The notes under the pieces: generated by a model
The model's input: the letters and a program-made list of their open reading frames with translations, nothing else
What the model was told of the DNA's origin: nothing
Databases searched by the model: none
Shown here: positions 16,652 through 24,872 of the stretch, in pieces
Layout of the letters: every line of letters begins with the position of its first letter
Position numbering within the stretch: the stretch's first letter is position 1
NCBI GenBank assembly: GCA_024278345.1
Contig: JAJRTK010000357.1
Span: 1-46,785, forward strand
Reading direction: 5' to 3'
Length of the DNA: 46,785 nt
Source of the DNA: a bacterium
Lineage (GTDB): Bacteria > CSSED10-310 > JAJRTK01
Program-made: the position numbers and the translations under genes

Positions 16652-17740
16652 TTACAGCATGAGAAGATCCCGAATCTTGGCGTTGTAGTTCTGGGTGACA
16701 GCCTCGGCCATCGCCTCCACTTCCCAAGGAGTGCCATCCCGTCGGAAACTCTTGCAGGCGCTGGAATAAACAATCGCCTTGAGCTCCGCGTCGAGGCGAT
16801 AGGGAAATCGCCGGCAGCGCAGCGGTCGGATGGCGTAGATGGCACATCGTCCACGGCGGGTCAAAAAAACGCAACTTCCATCTGCTCGTTGACGGAGAAC
16901 CGGAAAACACCGGTAAGTCGTAAGCCTTTCGATTTCACGTAGGGAAGGGTACTTCTGGAGGAGCTCCCGGGAATAGATTGGTTTGTGTCTACTGATGGCC
17001 CACTCCAGATCCGCGTCCAAGAGGCGTGCCAAATCCTCCAAGCGGAGAGAGATCGTGTTCCGTGGCCCGATGCAGCAAAGCTCCTCACAAGCCGCGCAAT
17101 CGGGAATCTGGCCAGCCGAAACCCGAAGATCCAGAGACTCCCTTCGAAGAGGATGAAGCCGAAACCGCCGCCAGAGGCGAAGATTCCTGCCAATATTTCT
17201 TAGCCGCAAGGCGCGGCGGCGAACCCGGCCGACCCAGACCGATTCGAGCCATGCAGCCGAGACAGAAGAGCTTGACACCCGCTCAACCTCACTCTGCAAT
17301 CTCTCTAACAGGGCTGAACTATCGAGCGATCTTTCAGGTTCTGGCGTTTCGAGCAGAATGAATTGCTCGCCGCCTCCATCAGCGGAGGACTCCCTTGGGG
17401 GAATTCCGCGCAAACGCCGGCGAAGAACCACGCCTCCACCGAAGGCGGCGAGGCCAAGAAGAGCCAGCAAACCGTAGACCCCACGCCCTGGCTGGTGATT
17501 CTGTATCACGCGGAAAACCTCAGGACTTTTCTTTTCTGCCTTTGGAGGATGGACAAGGGCCCAATAAACAGGGCCGAACACTAGACAAGCAAGAAGCCCC
17601 AATCCAGCAACGACACCCGCAAAACACCTGATGATTTTGCGAAAGGGCAAGCCGGATTCGGGAGGGCGGTGGCGGCGCTGGAAACGGGCCGAGGCAGAAT
17701 CCAAGCCGCCATTTCCCATGGGGAAAACGGGAATGGGCAT
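16652..17740 (-). CDS. YkgJ-family cysteine cluster membrane protein
   Basis: A 362-residue protein with two hydrophobic segments (about 40-65 and 88-106) and a long linker. The C-terminal domain has the YkgJ/Fe-S-type cysteine pattern CAACEELCC, then GRCAIYAIRPLRCRRFP and a last Cys in SSACKSF. This family ('putative zinc- or iron-chelating') binds metal through these cysteines; its function is not known. Most YkgJ proteins are small and soluble, so the membrane-anchored N-terminal half is unusual. AAGG lies before the ATG. Confidence 0.78.
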   Translation of the reverse strand: MPIPVFPMGNGGLDSASARFQRRHRPPESGLPFRKIIRCFAGVVAGLGLLACLVFGPVYWALVHPPKAEKKSPEVFRVIQNHQPGRGVYGLLALLGLAAFGGGVVLRRRLRGIPPRESSADGGGEQFILLETPEPERSLDSSALLERLQSEVERVSSSSVSAAWLESVWVGRVRRRALRLRNIGRNLRLWRRFRLHPLRRESLDLRVSAGQIPDCAACEELCCIGPRNTISLRLEDLARLLDADLEWAISRHKPIYSRELLQKYPSLREIERLTTYRCFPVLRQRADGSCVFLTRRGRCAIYAIRPLRCRRFPYRLDAELKAIVYSSACKSFRRDGTPWEVEAMAEAVTQNYNAKIRDLLML

Positions 17741-17917
17741 GTGATGGACCTTCGCGGGAGCCGCCTGTTTTCCGGAGTGGTTGAAGCGGTCTTGGCAAAG
17801 ACGGAAAGCGCGGGGGGTATGAAAGAGACAAACGGAGGCGCCGAGAGTGGCCCCAGCCTAAAACAAGGCTCGTTACTCCGTGAGAGGATGCCCCACGAAA
17901 AAAGAAAAGTCCAGGCG

Positions 17918-17947
17918 TTGATAACAAGGGTCAACCCGGTGTATAGA
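17918..17947 (+). promoter_or_regulatory. Candidate sigma-70 promoter of the membrane protein gene
   Basis: TTGATA (17918-17923), an 18-nt spacer and TATAGA (17942-17947), about 100 nt before the start at 18059. It is the only clear signal in the 318-nt divergent gap 17741-18058. Confidence 0.4.
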
Positions 17948-18058
17948 GGCTAGGGGCATCTTCGGGGGTTACTTGTCAAGCGATTTCACCATGTTCCGGG
18001 CATCCCCCACCAACGTCATAACGAGCTGAAAACCCACCCGAGCAACCGAGGAAACGGC

Positions 18059-18733
18059 ATGACCACAGCAGATTCTTCACCCGATGGGCAAGCCAACAAT
18101 CAAAGCAGGCAGGCGGATAGCATCATTGTTCGACCGCTCCCCAGTTTCGTCGTCCTCTACCCGACGATGCTCGTCGCCTTTCTCGCGGGGATCTTGGGCT
18201 TGTGGGGCGGGTACAATCTCTCCTTCGCCTTTCTACTCACAATCTTGATCAACTTCCTGATTCTGGCCTTCGATTTCGACCGAATTACCACGATAGCACT
18301 GGTGGCCATCATCGGGTTCGTCGTCCTGGCCGTGCCCCGACTTAACCTGGACTTGGAACTCATCAAGCATATAGTGGACTTCAAGCCCGAGGTAGAACCG
18401 GCCTTCTACTTAGGTTACGGCGGTATCATGTTTGTCATCTTCATCTGGGTGTTCATCGATACACGGTTCGACTACTGGGAGATCACGCCCAACGAGCTTA
18501 TGCACCACCACGGGTTCATGGGAGACGTGGAGCGATTCCCGGCGCCGAATTTGTCCATGAAGAAGGAGATCCACGACGTCTTCGAGTTTCTGCTCATGGG
18601 ATCGGGCCGGCTGTTGCTCTACCCATCGGGCAAGGACCGCCCCGTGGTCCTCGACAACGTCATGCGGATCAACAAGGTGGAGGATCGGGTCAAAACGATC
18701 CTCGCTAGCCTTCGAGTCAAGATGATCGACTGA
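18059..18733 (+). CDS. Hypothetical membrane protein with C-terminal PH-like domain
   Basis: A 224-residue protein with a polar N-terminal tail of 25 residues and three or four transmembrane helices (about 30-50, 57-72, 75-95, 118-136). A soluble C-terminal part of about 85 residues contains WEITPNELMHHHGFMGDVERF and GRLLLYPS. This beta-rich part resembles bacterial PH domains (bPH2) only in pattern. GAGGAA stands 5 nt before the ATG. The gene is alone, convergent with fur. Function unknown. Confidence 0.75.
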   Translation: MTTADSSPDGQANNQSRQADSIIVRPLPSFVVLYPTMLVAFLAGILGLWGGYNLSFAFLLTILINFLILAFDFDRITTIALVAIIGFVVLAVPRLNLDLELIKHIVDFKPEVEPAFYLGYGGIMFVIFIWVFIDTRFDYWEITPNELMHHHGFMGDVERFPAPNLSMKKEIHDVFEFLLMGSGRLLLYPSGKDRPVVLDNVMRINKVEDRVKTILASLRVKMID

Positions 18734-18780
18734 CGAAAAAAACGCCGTGGGCGGCAGGTTTTCGCAAACGGCTGAGACAG

Positions 18781-18839
18781 AGGCTGGCAGTTTGTGGGAG
18801 CGGATTGGGAGTCCCCAACCATGCATCCGCTGCCAGCCT
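18781..18839. terminator. Large nested stem-loop between convergent genes
   Basis: AGGCTGGCAG (18781-18790) pairs perfectly with CTGCCAGCCT (18830-18839). Inside, CGGAT pairs with ATCCG and TTGGG with CCCAA. It lies between the membrane protein gene and fur and could stop transcription from both sides, though no U-run follows. Confidence 0.4.
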
Positions 18840-18956
18840 TCCGTCGTCTTTGGCGCGAGCAGTCTCAAACCACCGAGAACGGAAAGCCAGCCTGCAAAGA
18901 AAAACGGATTTTCCGGTTTGGGTCCAGGAGGCAAAAAACAGCGAGACTCGGCGCCT

Positions 18957-19409
18957 CTAGTTACTGGTGGAACAGGCCTCGCAGATCCCGTAGAGTTCCA
19001 TCCGGTGGTGGTCAATGGTGAAACCAAAGCTCCTTGCCACTTCCCGTTGGAGTTCTTCGATCCTGGGATCTTCGAACTCCAGGATCGTCCCACAGTCCGT
19101 ACAAACGAGGTGATCGTGGTGCTCCCCCTGCGCGGCGACCTCGAATAGGGCCTGGGCTTCATTGAAATGGCGGGCGTGGGCCAGGTCGCTGTCCACCAGG
19201 AGCTTCATGGTGCGGTAGACCGTGGACTGGCCGATGCTGGAGTCGATGTCGTTCAGTTTCCTATAGAGTTCTTCGAGCGTTGCATGTCCCGACATCATAA
19301 AGAAGGTGCTGACGATGAGCTCTCTCTGACGCGTCAAGCGGAGCCTCTTCTTCTTCAGGAATTCGGTAAACGCTCGAAGATAGCACTCAGTAGACCAATT
19401 CATCGCCAT
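18957..19409 (-). CDS. fur: Fur-family transcriptional regulator
   Basis: A 150-residue metal-dependent repressor. The N-terminal winged helix contains RLTRQRELIVSTF and SIGQSTVYRTMKLL (recognition helix). The C-terminal dimer domain has the Fur pattern GEHHDHLVCTDCG and a closing CEAC, giving two CxxC zinc-binding pairs, plus GFTIDHHRMELYGICEAC. Overall it looks like Fur rather than Zur or PerR, but this cannot be proven from sequence. feoAB, behind a strong Fur box, lies 3 kb away. The gene may be read alone; two ATGs (19409, 19403) are close together. Confidence 0.92.
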   Translation of the reverse strand: MAMNWSTECYLRAFTEFLKKKRLRLTRQRELIVSTFFMMSGHATLEELYRKLNDIDSSIGQSTVYRTMKLLVDSDLAHARHFNEAQALFEVAAQGEHHDHLVCTDCGTILEFEDPRIEELQREVARSFGFTIDHHRMELYGICEACSTSN

Positions 19410-20221
19410 GGTGATCGCAGCTCCCGCGTGATTCCAAACAGCCGATCAACGTCTGACGAACCTCGGGCAAAGCCATCCTTCCGGGCCTCCCACAGTCCGC
19501 AAGCCGAGCGAGATCTCAAACCTCGACGGCTTCCAATAGGTACAAAGTCGGGATTGAAACGTCAAAGAGGGGCGGAGCGCCAGAGCTTGCCATGCTTCAT
19601 TCAACGCTCTTGTGTCCGGACTGGCGGTAGTCACCAAACAGAACAAAGGCGGCCCAATGGAACGGATGGGTAAAGCGACGGCTGCCAGAATCTCCAGCGC
19701 CTCCACGGATGAACCCCAACTGGGCCTCCCTCAAGGCCATATCCGTGGCAAGCCCCTGCCTGAGATGGCGATAGAAGCTTGAGAGCAGGAGGGCTGTCGA
19801 TCGATCAGAAACGCCCCAGAGGCTTGCGACCACCGACCGCGCTCCAGCGTAATGGAACGCTCGCGTCAAACCCATGAGCCCCTCTCCCCGCACCGGCCGG
19901 CCCATTGCGGAACCACAAGAGGATAAAACCACCAAATCGGCGGCCATGCGCAGATTATCGTAGATCTCCCATGCCTGAAGAAGTCCGGATTGCCGGCCAT
20001 TTTTGGGAACGAGGGGGACTGTCAAAGCCAGAGCGGAATTCAGAGGAAAACGGTCGTCCAGAATTGTGTGGCCCGCGAAGTGGAGAATTCTAGCGCGCCG
20101 GGCGACGGATCGCAATTTCTCCTCCGTGGCCTGCTCCCCCAAGTAGGCTTCGGCCCTCGGGCGATAAAGCGCAGTGATCGCTTCCACCTCTACTTGGCTC
20201 CAAGGAAGTTGTCCCAAAGGA

Positions 20222-20438
20222 GAAGGATCGACCTCGGTCATGGTACCAGCCACGGTTCAGATTTCAAACGCCGCCCCAGGGCTTCCAGCCCTGGAACCCG
20301 GCGGAGGCTCTGCCTCCGGACCTCCGCTGGGAGCGCTACTCCCAGACCCACGCCAGGGAGCCAGCTCCCTGGACCCACATCTTTGTGCGCTGCGCGCTTT
20401 TTTCGGGTGGCCGGTACCATGACCGAGGCCGAAGGATC
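20222..20438. repeat. 8-bp target site duplication of the family A element
   Basis: GAAGGATC occurs at 20222-20229 and 20431-20438, directly at both ends of the element. In the CHAT reading frame both copies encode the same Asp-Pro-Ser residues, which confirms duplication of target DNA. Confidence 0.85.
20230..20430. mobile_element. Family A MITE-like element, complete 201-bp copy
   Basis: Terminal inverted repeats of about 24 bp with two mismatches: the left end begins GACCTCGGTCATGGTACC and the right end reads GGTACCATGACCGAGGCC. Between them is a chain of short hairpins: CCAGGGCTTCCAGCCCTGG, GGAGGCTCTGCCTCC, GGGAGCGCTACTCCC, AGGGAGCCAGCTCCCT. Then come TTTGTGCGCTGCGCG and six T. It has no reading frame of its own, so it would need a transposase from elsewhere. 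Confidence 0.85.
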
Positions 20439-20799
20439 CTTGAAGGCGTTCCAAAATTCCGTGGGTCGCGGGGCAGAGGTTTTAGTGGCAATCGTGCGGC
20501 GATAAACGGGATTCCCGAACGCGACGAGATCGAGTAGCGGGGCCGCGGAAGAGGGCTGTTTTCTCTGTTGCCGCAGCTCAGCATAGACTGTGGCAGAAAC
20601 CGCGATGTGGAGGGGTTTCCATTCGATGAACCAAGTGGGCTCCGGGTTGGAGGGCGGGCTCGAAACCAAGGCGGCGAAAGGCAGCGCGTGAAGCGGTCCA
20701 TCGGGAGAGACAACAACACGGGTGGCCGTTTCAATCCAGGGTCTCGCCGGTTCGACAACGGCTTGAAACAGGTTGCGAGAGCGCCGGATAAGGATTTCT

Positions 20800-21037
20800 G
20801 GGTCTCCACGCAAGGCGGGACATTCCCGGGACTGTGGAATTGAAAGCGTCCGGGCAACGCCTCGCTGTCGCTTGGCGGATCACGTTTGCGTGACTCGAAG
20901 GTGGTCCGGGGATTCCATCCCCTGGCAGGGCTTCGCCCCGCACCCACCAGGGAGCTACCTCCCTGGACCCACGTTTTTGTAGGCTCTGCGTCTTTTCTTG
21001 GTTTTGTTGCGTGTCCCGTCTTAACGAGCATGATCCC
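20800..21037. mobile_element. Family B hairpin-rich element between CHAT remnant and sigma gene
   Basis: The left end GGGTCTCCACGCAAGGCGGG matches the element at 46677 in 22 of 23 positions. The right end TGTCCCGTCTTAACGAGC is its inverted form over AAGRCGGGACA. The inside has GGCAGGGCTTCGCCCC and CCAGGGAGCTACCTCCCTGG hairpins and a TTTTTGTAGGCTCTGCGTCTTTT stretch like the core of family A. Exact ends and any target duplication are not clear. Confidence 0.6.
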
Positions 21038-21081
21038 GGCGACCACACCCCGGAAGATGAAAGTGGAAGGCGCGGAGCGCC

Positions 21082-21528
21082 ATGACCACGCCGTCGAAGA
21101 TGGATTCAACCATGTACTTTCATGGTAGGTGGATACCCGTCCGATCCTTGCGGCAGAACGGAAGTTTTTCAAGCTGGTTCTTCCGGCTGACAGCGAACAT
21201 GGCCAACGATCATCTGCGAATGCGGCGGCGAACCCAATCTCTGGAAACGCTGGATGCACAACCCTCAACGGTGGAACTCCTGAACACTGCTATGGCCGAT
21301 CCCCTGAAATTGGCGGAGCTTAGGAACGATCTAGAGCACGTTCAGCGGGCAATCGTCCAACTCCCCGATGGCTACAGGCATGTCCTGGTAAATTACACCA
21401 TGGGCTTTTCCCACCGAGAAATCGCCAGAGATTTGGGTATCCGAGAAGATAGCTCCCGCTCTCAGCTTCACAAGGCCCGGGGAAAGTTCTTTGCAATCTT
21501 CTCCAAATTGCGCGGCAAGAAATCCTGA
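21082..21528 (+). CDS. ECF RNA polymerase sigma factor, 5' part damaged
   Basis: The frame from 21082 encodes SFSSWFFRLTANMANDHLRM (end of sigma region 2) and region 4 with IVQLPDGYRHVLVNYTMGFS, HREIARDLGIREDSSRSQLHKARGKF (helix-turn-helix). An intact ECF factor needs region 2.1-2.2 in front. That similarity (HAVEDGFNHVL, like AEDxVQEVFL) appears in another frame at about 21084-21120, at the exact distance expected if one base were inserted or lost. Upstream of that lies the family B element. It is probably a decaying gene; as written the product could not bind core polymerase normally. A putative anti-sigma gene follows, 203 nt downstream. Confidence 0.6.
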   Translation: MTTPSKMDSTMYFHGRWIPVRSLRQNGSFSSWFFRLTANMANDHLRMRRRTQSLETLDAQPSTVELLNTAMADPLKLAELRNDLEHVQRAIVQLPDGYRHVLVNYTMGFSHREIARDLGIREDSSRSQLHKARGKFFAIFSKLRGKKS

Positions 21529-21588
21529 CATGGGGGCCCGGATTCCACTCTGGTGGTGCTCCAAGACTTCGGGCAGTGGAGAACACCA

Positions 21589-21656
21589 GGGGCGAGAATG
21601 GCGAGCAGCGGGTGCCGGACGGCGCCTGATGGGAGCGGAACGCAACCCCCAAAAGG
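21589..21656 (-). repeat. Family S intergenic repeat, copy d (inverted)
   Basis: Read on the minus strand it is TTTTGGGGGTTGCGTTCCGC, TCCCATCAGGCGCCGTCC, GGCACCCGCTGCTCGCC, TTCTCGCCC. It lies between the sigma and anti-sigma genes. Confidence 0.75.
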
Positions 21657-21730
21657 GGCGTCTCCCCCAAAGCCCACACCCGGATGCCGGATTTGACTGG
21701 CCGCGAAGAGTCTACCCTTGGAACAGGTTC

Positions 21731-22333
21731 ATGGAAAAACAACCAATCCAGAATTCCCGGGAAGACCGGGAAAACGATATTTTGAAGCAAATATCCGAGG
21801 CCTTGCTCTCCCCTGAAGCCGAGGCGTTGCTTCCGCAGCCACCAGAAGACCACTGGCACCGGATTGCGTCCGGGCTGAGGCAACGGCCACCCCGACGACT
21901 GTGGTGTCCTCTTGCAGCATTCTTGGCTGCGGGCACGCTTTCATTTTTTCTGCTCTATACTTCGTCGCCCTCCCCCACGATGAACCCAGAGGTTTCAGAA
22001 CCGAGCCTTCTTCGGGGAAGTGCCTCTACGAAGCGGATTGACAAGGTTTTGAGCTATTTGGCCGATCCAGATGAAGACGTCAGAACGGTTGCGGTCGAAA
22101 AGTTAGGCAAGGAAGCCGGAGAGCCCGACAGAGTCGTGCCTGCATTGGCGAATCTGCTCCGGGATGAAAGTGCCCAGGTTCGAGGAGCCGCGTGTGAAGC
22201 TCTGGGACAATTCGGGCAAGAAGCCAAGGCCACTGCTCCGGCGCTGGAGCAATTGTCCACGGACCCGGACCCTGAAGTCCGTCGATTGGCGCTGGTGGCT
22301 CTTGGGAAGATCGCGCCGGCGCGCAGCTATTGA
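21731..22333 (+). CDS. Membrane-anchored HEAT-repeat protein, putative anti-sigma factor
   Basis: A 200-residue protein with a cytoplasmic N-terminal region of about 55 residues (PEDHWHRIASGLRQ, like zinc-less anti-sigma domains), one transmembrane helix (57-76), and three HEAT-like repeats outside (about 105-195): VLSYLADPDEDVRTVAVEKL, LANLLRDESAQVRGAACEAL, LEQLSTDPDPEVRRLALVAL. Position after an ECF sigma gene and this topology suggest an anti-sigma factor; no direct family match is claimed. Its stop codon lies inside the Fur box of feoAB. Confidence 0.65.
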   Translation: MEKQPIQNSREDRENDILKQISEALLSPEAEALLPQPPEDHWHRIASGLRQRPPRRLWCPLAAFLAAGTLSFFLLYTSSPSPTMNPEVSEPSLLRGSASTKRIDKVLSYLADPDEDVRTVAVEKLGKEAGEPDRVVPALANLLRDESAQVRGAACEALGQFGQEAKATAPALEQLSTDPDPEVRRLALVALGKIAPARSY

Positions 22334-22350
22334 CATTCATTTTCAATAGC
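22326..22350. promoter_or_regulatory. Fur box controlling feoAB
   Basis: TGACATTCATTTTCA (22331-22345) matches the 7-1-7 Fur consensus at 12 of 14 defined positions. It is extended to a 25-bp inverted repeat by GCTAT/ATAGC arms. It lies about 140 nt before feoA and covers the TGA stop (22331-22333) of the HEAT-repeat gene. Confidence 0.7.
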
Positions 22351-22488
22351 GTTACAAAGTAGAATCAGATGAATGACTCTGGAGTTCAGAGTTTTGCGCT
22401 GAATTACTTCCCTTGATCCCCGCCCGATTCGCGTGCCGATGCTCCAATTGCAACTGGATGTTCACGAAGCTGGCTAGAAGGTGACCCC

Positions 22489-22713
22489 ATGCGGCCGTTA
22501 TCCAACATTCCCCTCCACGAATCCGCATTTCTTTCCCGAGTTGGGGGGGAACGCTCTTTTCGACGTCGCCTCATGGAGATGGGTTTCGTTCCCGGAACGG
22601 AAGTGCGTATCGTGAACGTCGCCCCGCTGGGAGACCCTCTGGAGCTGGAAATTCGTCACAGCCGAATCTCCATCCGGCGGCGGGAGGCGGAGCACCTTTT
22701 GGTGAGTCCGTGA
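22489..22713 (+). CDS. feoA: Ferrous iron transport protein FeoA
   Basis: A 74-residue SH3-like cytoplasmic protein that supports FeoB. It has SFRRRLMEMGFVPGTEVRIV and APLGDPLELEI followed by SIRRREAEHLLV, the standard FeoA pattern. GAAGG lies 8 nt before the ATG. Its last four bases, GTGA, contain the start of feoB, so the two are translationally coupled. The Fur box upstream should repress both when iron is plentiful. Confidence 0.93.
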   Translation: MRPLSNIPLHESAFLSRVGGERSFRRRLMEMGFVPGTEVRIVNVAPLGDPLELEIRHSRISIRRREAEHLLVSP

Positions 22714-24872
22714 GCGCAGTGGCCGCCCAGCGAGGTTGTCACGGCGTGGCTTCGCAAGCCATGGTAACGAGCAGGCCCCTGGTAGCGCTGGCCGGAAACC
22801 CGAACACGGGAAAGAGCACACTCTTCAACCGCCTGACGGGAAGCCGTGTGCGGGTGGGAAACTATCCTGGTGTCACGACGGATCGTCGAAGCGGTCTGCT
22901 CCAGATTGAAGTCCGGGAGCCGCTGGAGCTTCTGGACGTTCCGGGGACCTATTCCTTGGTTTCGCGTTCTGCGGAAGAACAGGTGGCCATCGACGCACTC
23001 CTTGGCCTTGGAAAAAACCGGCGCCCCGATTTGGTCATCGTTTGCGTCGATGCGACGCAGCTATTGCGCAACCTGTATCTTGTGTTGCAGCTTCAGGAAA
23101 TGGGATTGCGACTTCTGGTTGCTCTCACGATGGTGGATGAAGCAGGGGATCTGCTGCCTCCTCCGTCCTATCTGGAAGCGGCGCTGGGCTGCCGTGTGAT
23201 TCCGGTGGCGGTTCCCAGAGAAATTGGTGTGAGCGACCTCATCGAAGGGATCGAGACTGAGCTCTCCACGCCATCCCCGGAGCCCCGCTGGTGCTTCGGT
23301 CCCTCCGCAAAGCTCCGGATGGACCTGGATGCCGTGCTTCCGCACCTGCCGGCAGACTGGCCCCAACTGGAGGCACTGGCTCTCTGGGCACTCATGTCCA
23401 TCGATTCGGGTGACGAGCTGGCAAACATTCCAGAGGATCTGCGTCTTAGTGTCCGGAACCGGGAAAGGCCCGGCCTGGAAATTGACGACGAGGTCATCGA
23501 GGCTCGCTATCGTTGGCTTGACCGGGAGATTGGCCCGCTCCTCCGTGGGCATCCGCCGCGGACTTGGACCGGGCGGGTGGATCGGGTGCTGCTCCATCCT
23601 GTATGGGGGTTCGCGGCTTTCATCTTGGTGATGTTCCTCCTATTCCAATCGCTGTTTAGCTGGTCCGACCCTGTGATCACAGGAATTGAGCGGCTTTTCG
23701 CTTCTGGTGGCATGGGATTGGCGGCGGTTCTTGGACCGGGGATTCTTACAGATTTCCTTGTGGATGGTGTCATTGGGGGCGTCGGCAGCGTACTGGTCTT
23801 TTTGCCTCAAATTCTTCTTCTTTTCTTCTTCTTGGGTCTCATGGAAGATTCGGGTTACCTCGCGCGGATCGCCTACTTGATGGACCGGATTATGCGGACG
23901 ATGAAGCTCCACGGGCGAGCCTTCGTTCCGTTGCTTTCCGGATTCGCCTGCGCGATCCCGGCAATCATGGCGACGCGAACCATGGAGCGGCGGCGCGACC
24001 GGCTTCTGACAATGATGGTGGTCCCGCTGATGACCTGTTCCGCCAGGCTGCCAGTCTACACGCTGATCATCGCGTCTCTTTTCCCGCCGACGCTGGTTTG
24101 GGGTTTCATCCCGATACAGCCGGCGCTCATGGTAGGAATGTATCTCTTTTCAGTCACGACAGCGCTTCTTGCTGCGTGGGTTCTATCAAAGACGGTTCTC
24201 CAAGCCGGTGAGAGTGCCCTCATTCTGGAACTCCCTCCTTACCGGCTTCCGCGTATTAAAGACGTGGTGAACATGATGTGGGAGCGAGCCCGCTATTTTC
24301 TGAGCGAAGCTGGAACGATGATCCTTGTTTGCACCATCGTCTTGTGGGCACTCCTCAGCTTTCCCAAGCATCCGTACGTCGATGAGCCGGGACTTGTTGT
24401 TTCCGCGACAAGTGATGTGACGCTCCAACGCCATCGACAAGGTGAGGCACTCAGGCGTAGCTACGGCGGTCAGCTCGGTCGATTTTTGGAACCGGTCATC
24501 GCCCCCTTGGGCTTTGATTGGAAGATCGGAATTGGGCTTATCGGAGCCTTCGCAGCCCGGGAAGTCTTCGTCTCCACCATGGGTATCGTCTACAACGTGG
24601 GCAGCGAAGCAAACGAAAAGAGCACGACTCTGAGAGAAGCAATCCGCGGGGAGACGCGGGCCGACGGAAAACCGCTCTACACCCCCTTGACGGGGCTGTC
24701 GCTGCTGATCTTCTTCGCCCTGGCCTGCCAGTGCCTCAGCACGCTAGCCGTGGTCCGCCGCGAAACCGGGAGCCTCCGCTGGACTGGTTTTCTGCTCTTC
24801 TACATGTCATCTCTTGCCTGGATCTCGAGCTTCGCCGTCTACCAGGGCGGCCGGCTCCTGGGCTTCGGGTGA
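22710..24872 (+). CDS. feoB: Ferrous iron transporter FeoB
   Basis: A 720-residue Fe(II) transporter of the inner membrane with an N-terminal G domain. G1 is GNPNTGKST (29-37), G3 DVPG (76-79); in G4 the usual Asn of NxxD is Thr (TMVD, 140-143). The membrane part has the two Gate-like halves, with GSVLVFLPQILLLFFFLGLM, ARIAYLMDRIM and GRAFVPLLSGFACAIPAIMA containing the conserved cysteine. Its C-terminus is complete for the family. GTG start, overlapping feoA. The 3' end overlaps the convergent UbiA-like gene by 66 nt. Confidence 0.95.
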   Translation: MSAVAAQRGCHGVASQAMVTSRPLVALAGNPNTGKSTLFNRLTGSRVRVGNYPGVTTDRRSGLLQIEVREPLELLDVPGTYSLVSRSAEEQVAIDALLGLGKNRRPDLVIVCVDATQLLRNLYLVLQLQEMGLRLLVALTMVDEAGDLLPPPSYLEAALGCRVIPVAVPREIGVSDLIEGIETELSTPSPEPRWCFGPSAKLRMDLDAVLPHLPADWPQLEALALWALMSIDSGDELANIPEDLRLSVRNRERPGLEIDDEVIEARYRWLDREIGPLLRGHPPRTWTGRVDRVLLHPVWGFAAFILVMFLLFQSLFSWSDPVITGIERLFASGGMGLAAVLGPGILTDFLVDGVIGGVGSVLVFLPQILLLFFFLGLMEDSGYLARIAYLMDRIMRTMKLHGRAFVPLLSGFACAIPAIMATRTMERRRDRLLTMMVVPLMTCSARLPVYTLIIASLFPPTLVWGFIPIQPALMVGMYLFSVTTALLAAWVLSKTVLQAGESALILELPPYRLPRIKDVVNMMWERARYFLSEAGTMILVCTIVLWALLSFPKHPYVDEPGLVVSATSDVTLQRHRQGEALRRSYGGQLGRFLEPVIAPLGFDWKIGIGLIGAFAAREVFVSTMGIVYNVGSEANEKSTTLREAIRGETRADGKPLYTPLTGLSLLIFFALACQCLSTLAVVRRETGSLRWTGFLLFYMSSLAWISSFAVYQGGRLLGFG

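Larger units (their letters stand above)
19597..20813 (-). pseudogene. CHAT-domain protein gene, interrupted by a family A element and 5'-truncated
   Basis: CHAT domains are caspase-like proteases, often behind TPR repeats and near sigma-factor modules. The part 20813-20431 reads GDPEILIRRSRNLFQAVVEP and PDGPLHALPFAALV, the start of a CHAT domain. The part 20229-19597 reads LPWSQVEVEAITALY, ARILHFAGHT (catalytic His) and VVLSSCGSAMGRP (catalytic Cys), ending in FVLFGDY. Between them lies a 201-bp element flanked by GAAGGATC repeats. Taking out the element and one repeat joins NAFK-DPS-PLGQLPW in frame. The 5' side also ends at a family B element, and no TPR region is left. The two pieces are probably not functional, although the second has an ATG just inside the element. 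Confidence 0.85.

Noticed and set aside
18781-18839. Small regulatory RNA between the membrane protein gene and fur
   Set aside because: The stem is strong but there is no promoter or U-run; a terminator-like role between convergent genes is simpler.
21491-21730. Extension of the HEAT-repeat protein upstream, and other frames with peptides such as PSGAVRHPLLA
   Set aside because: These peptides are translations of the family S repeat, seen in several intergenic regions.
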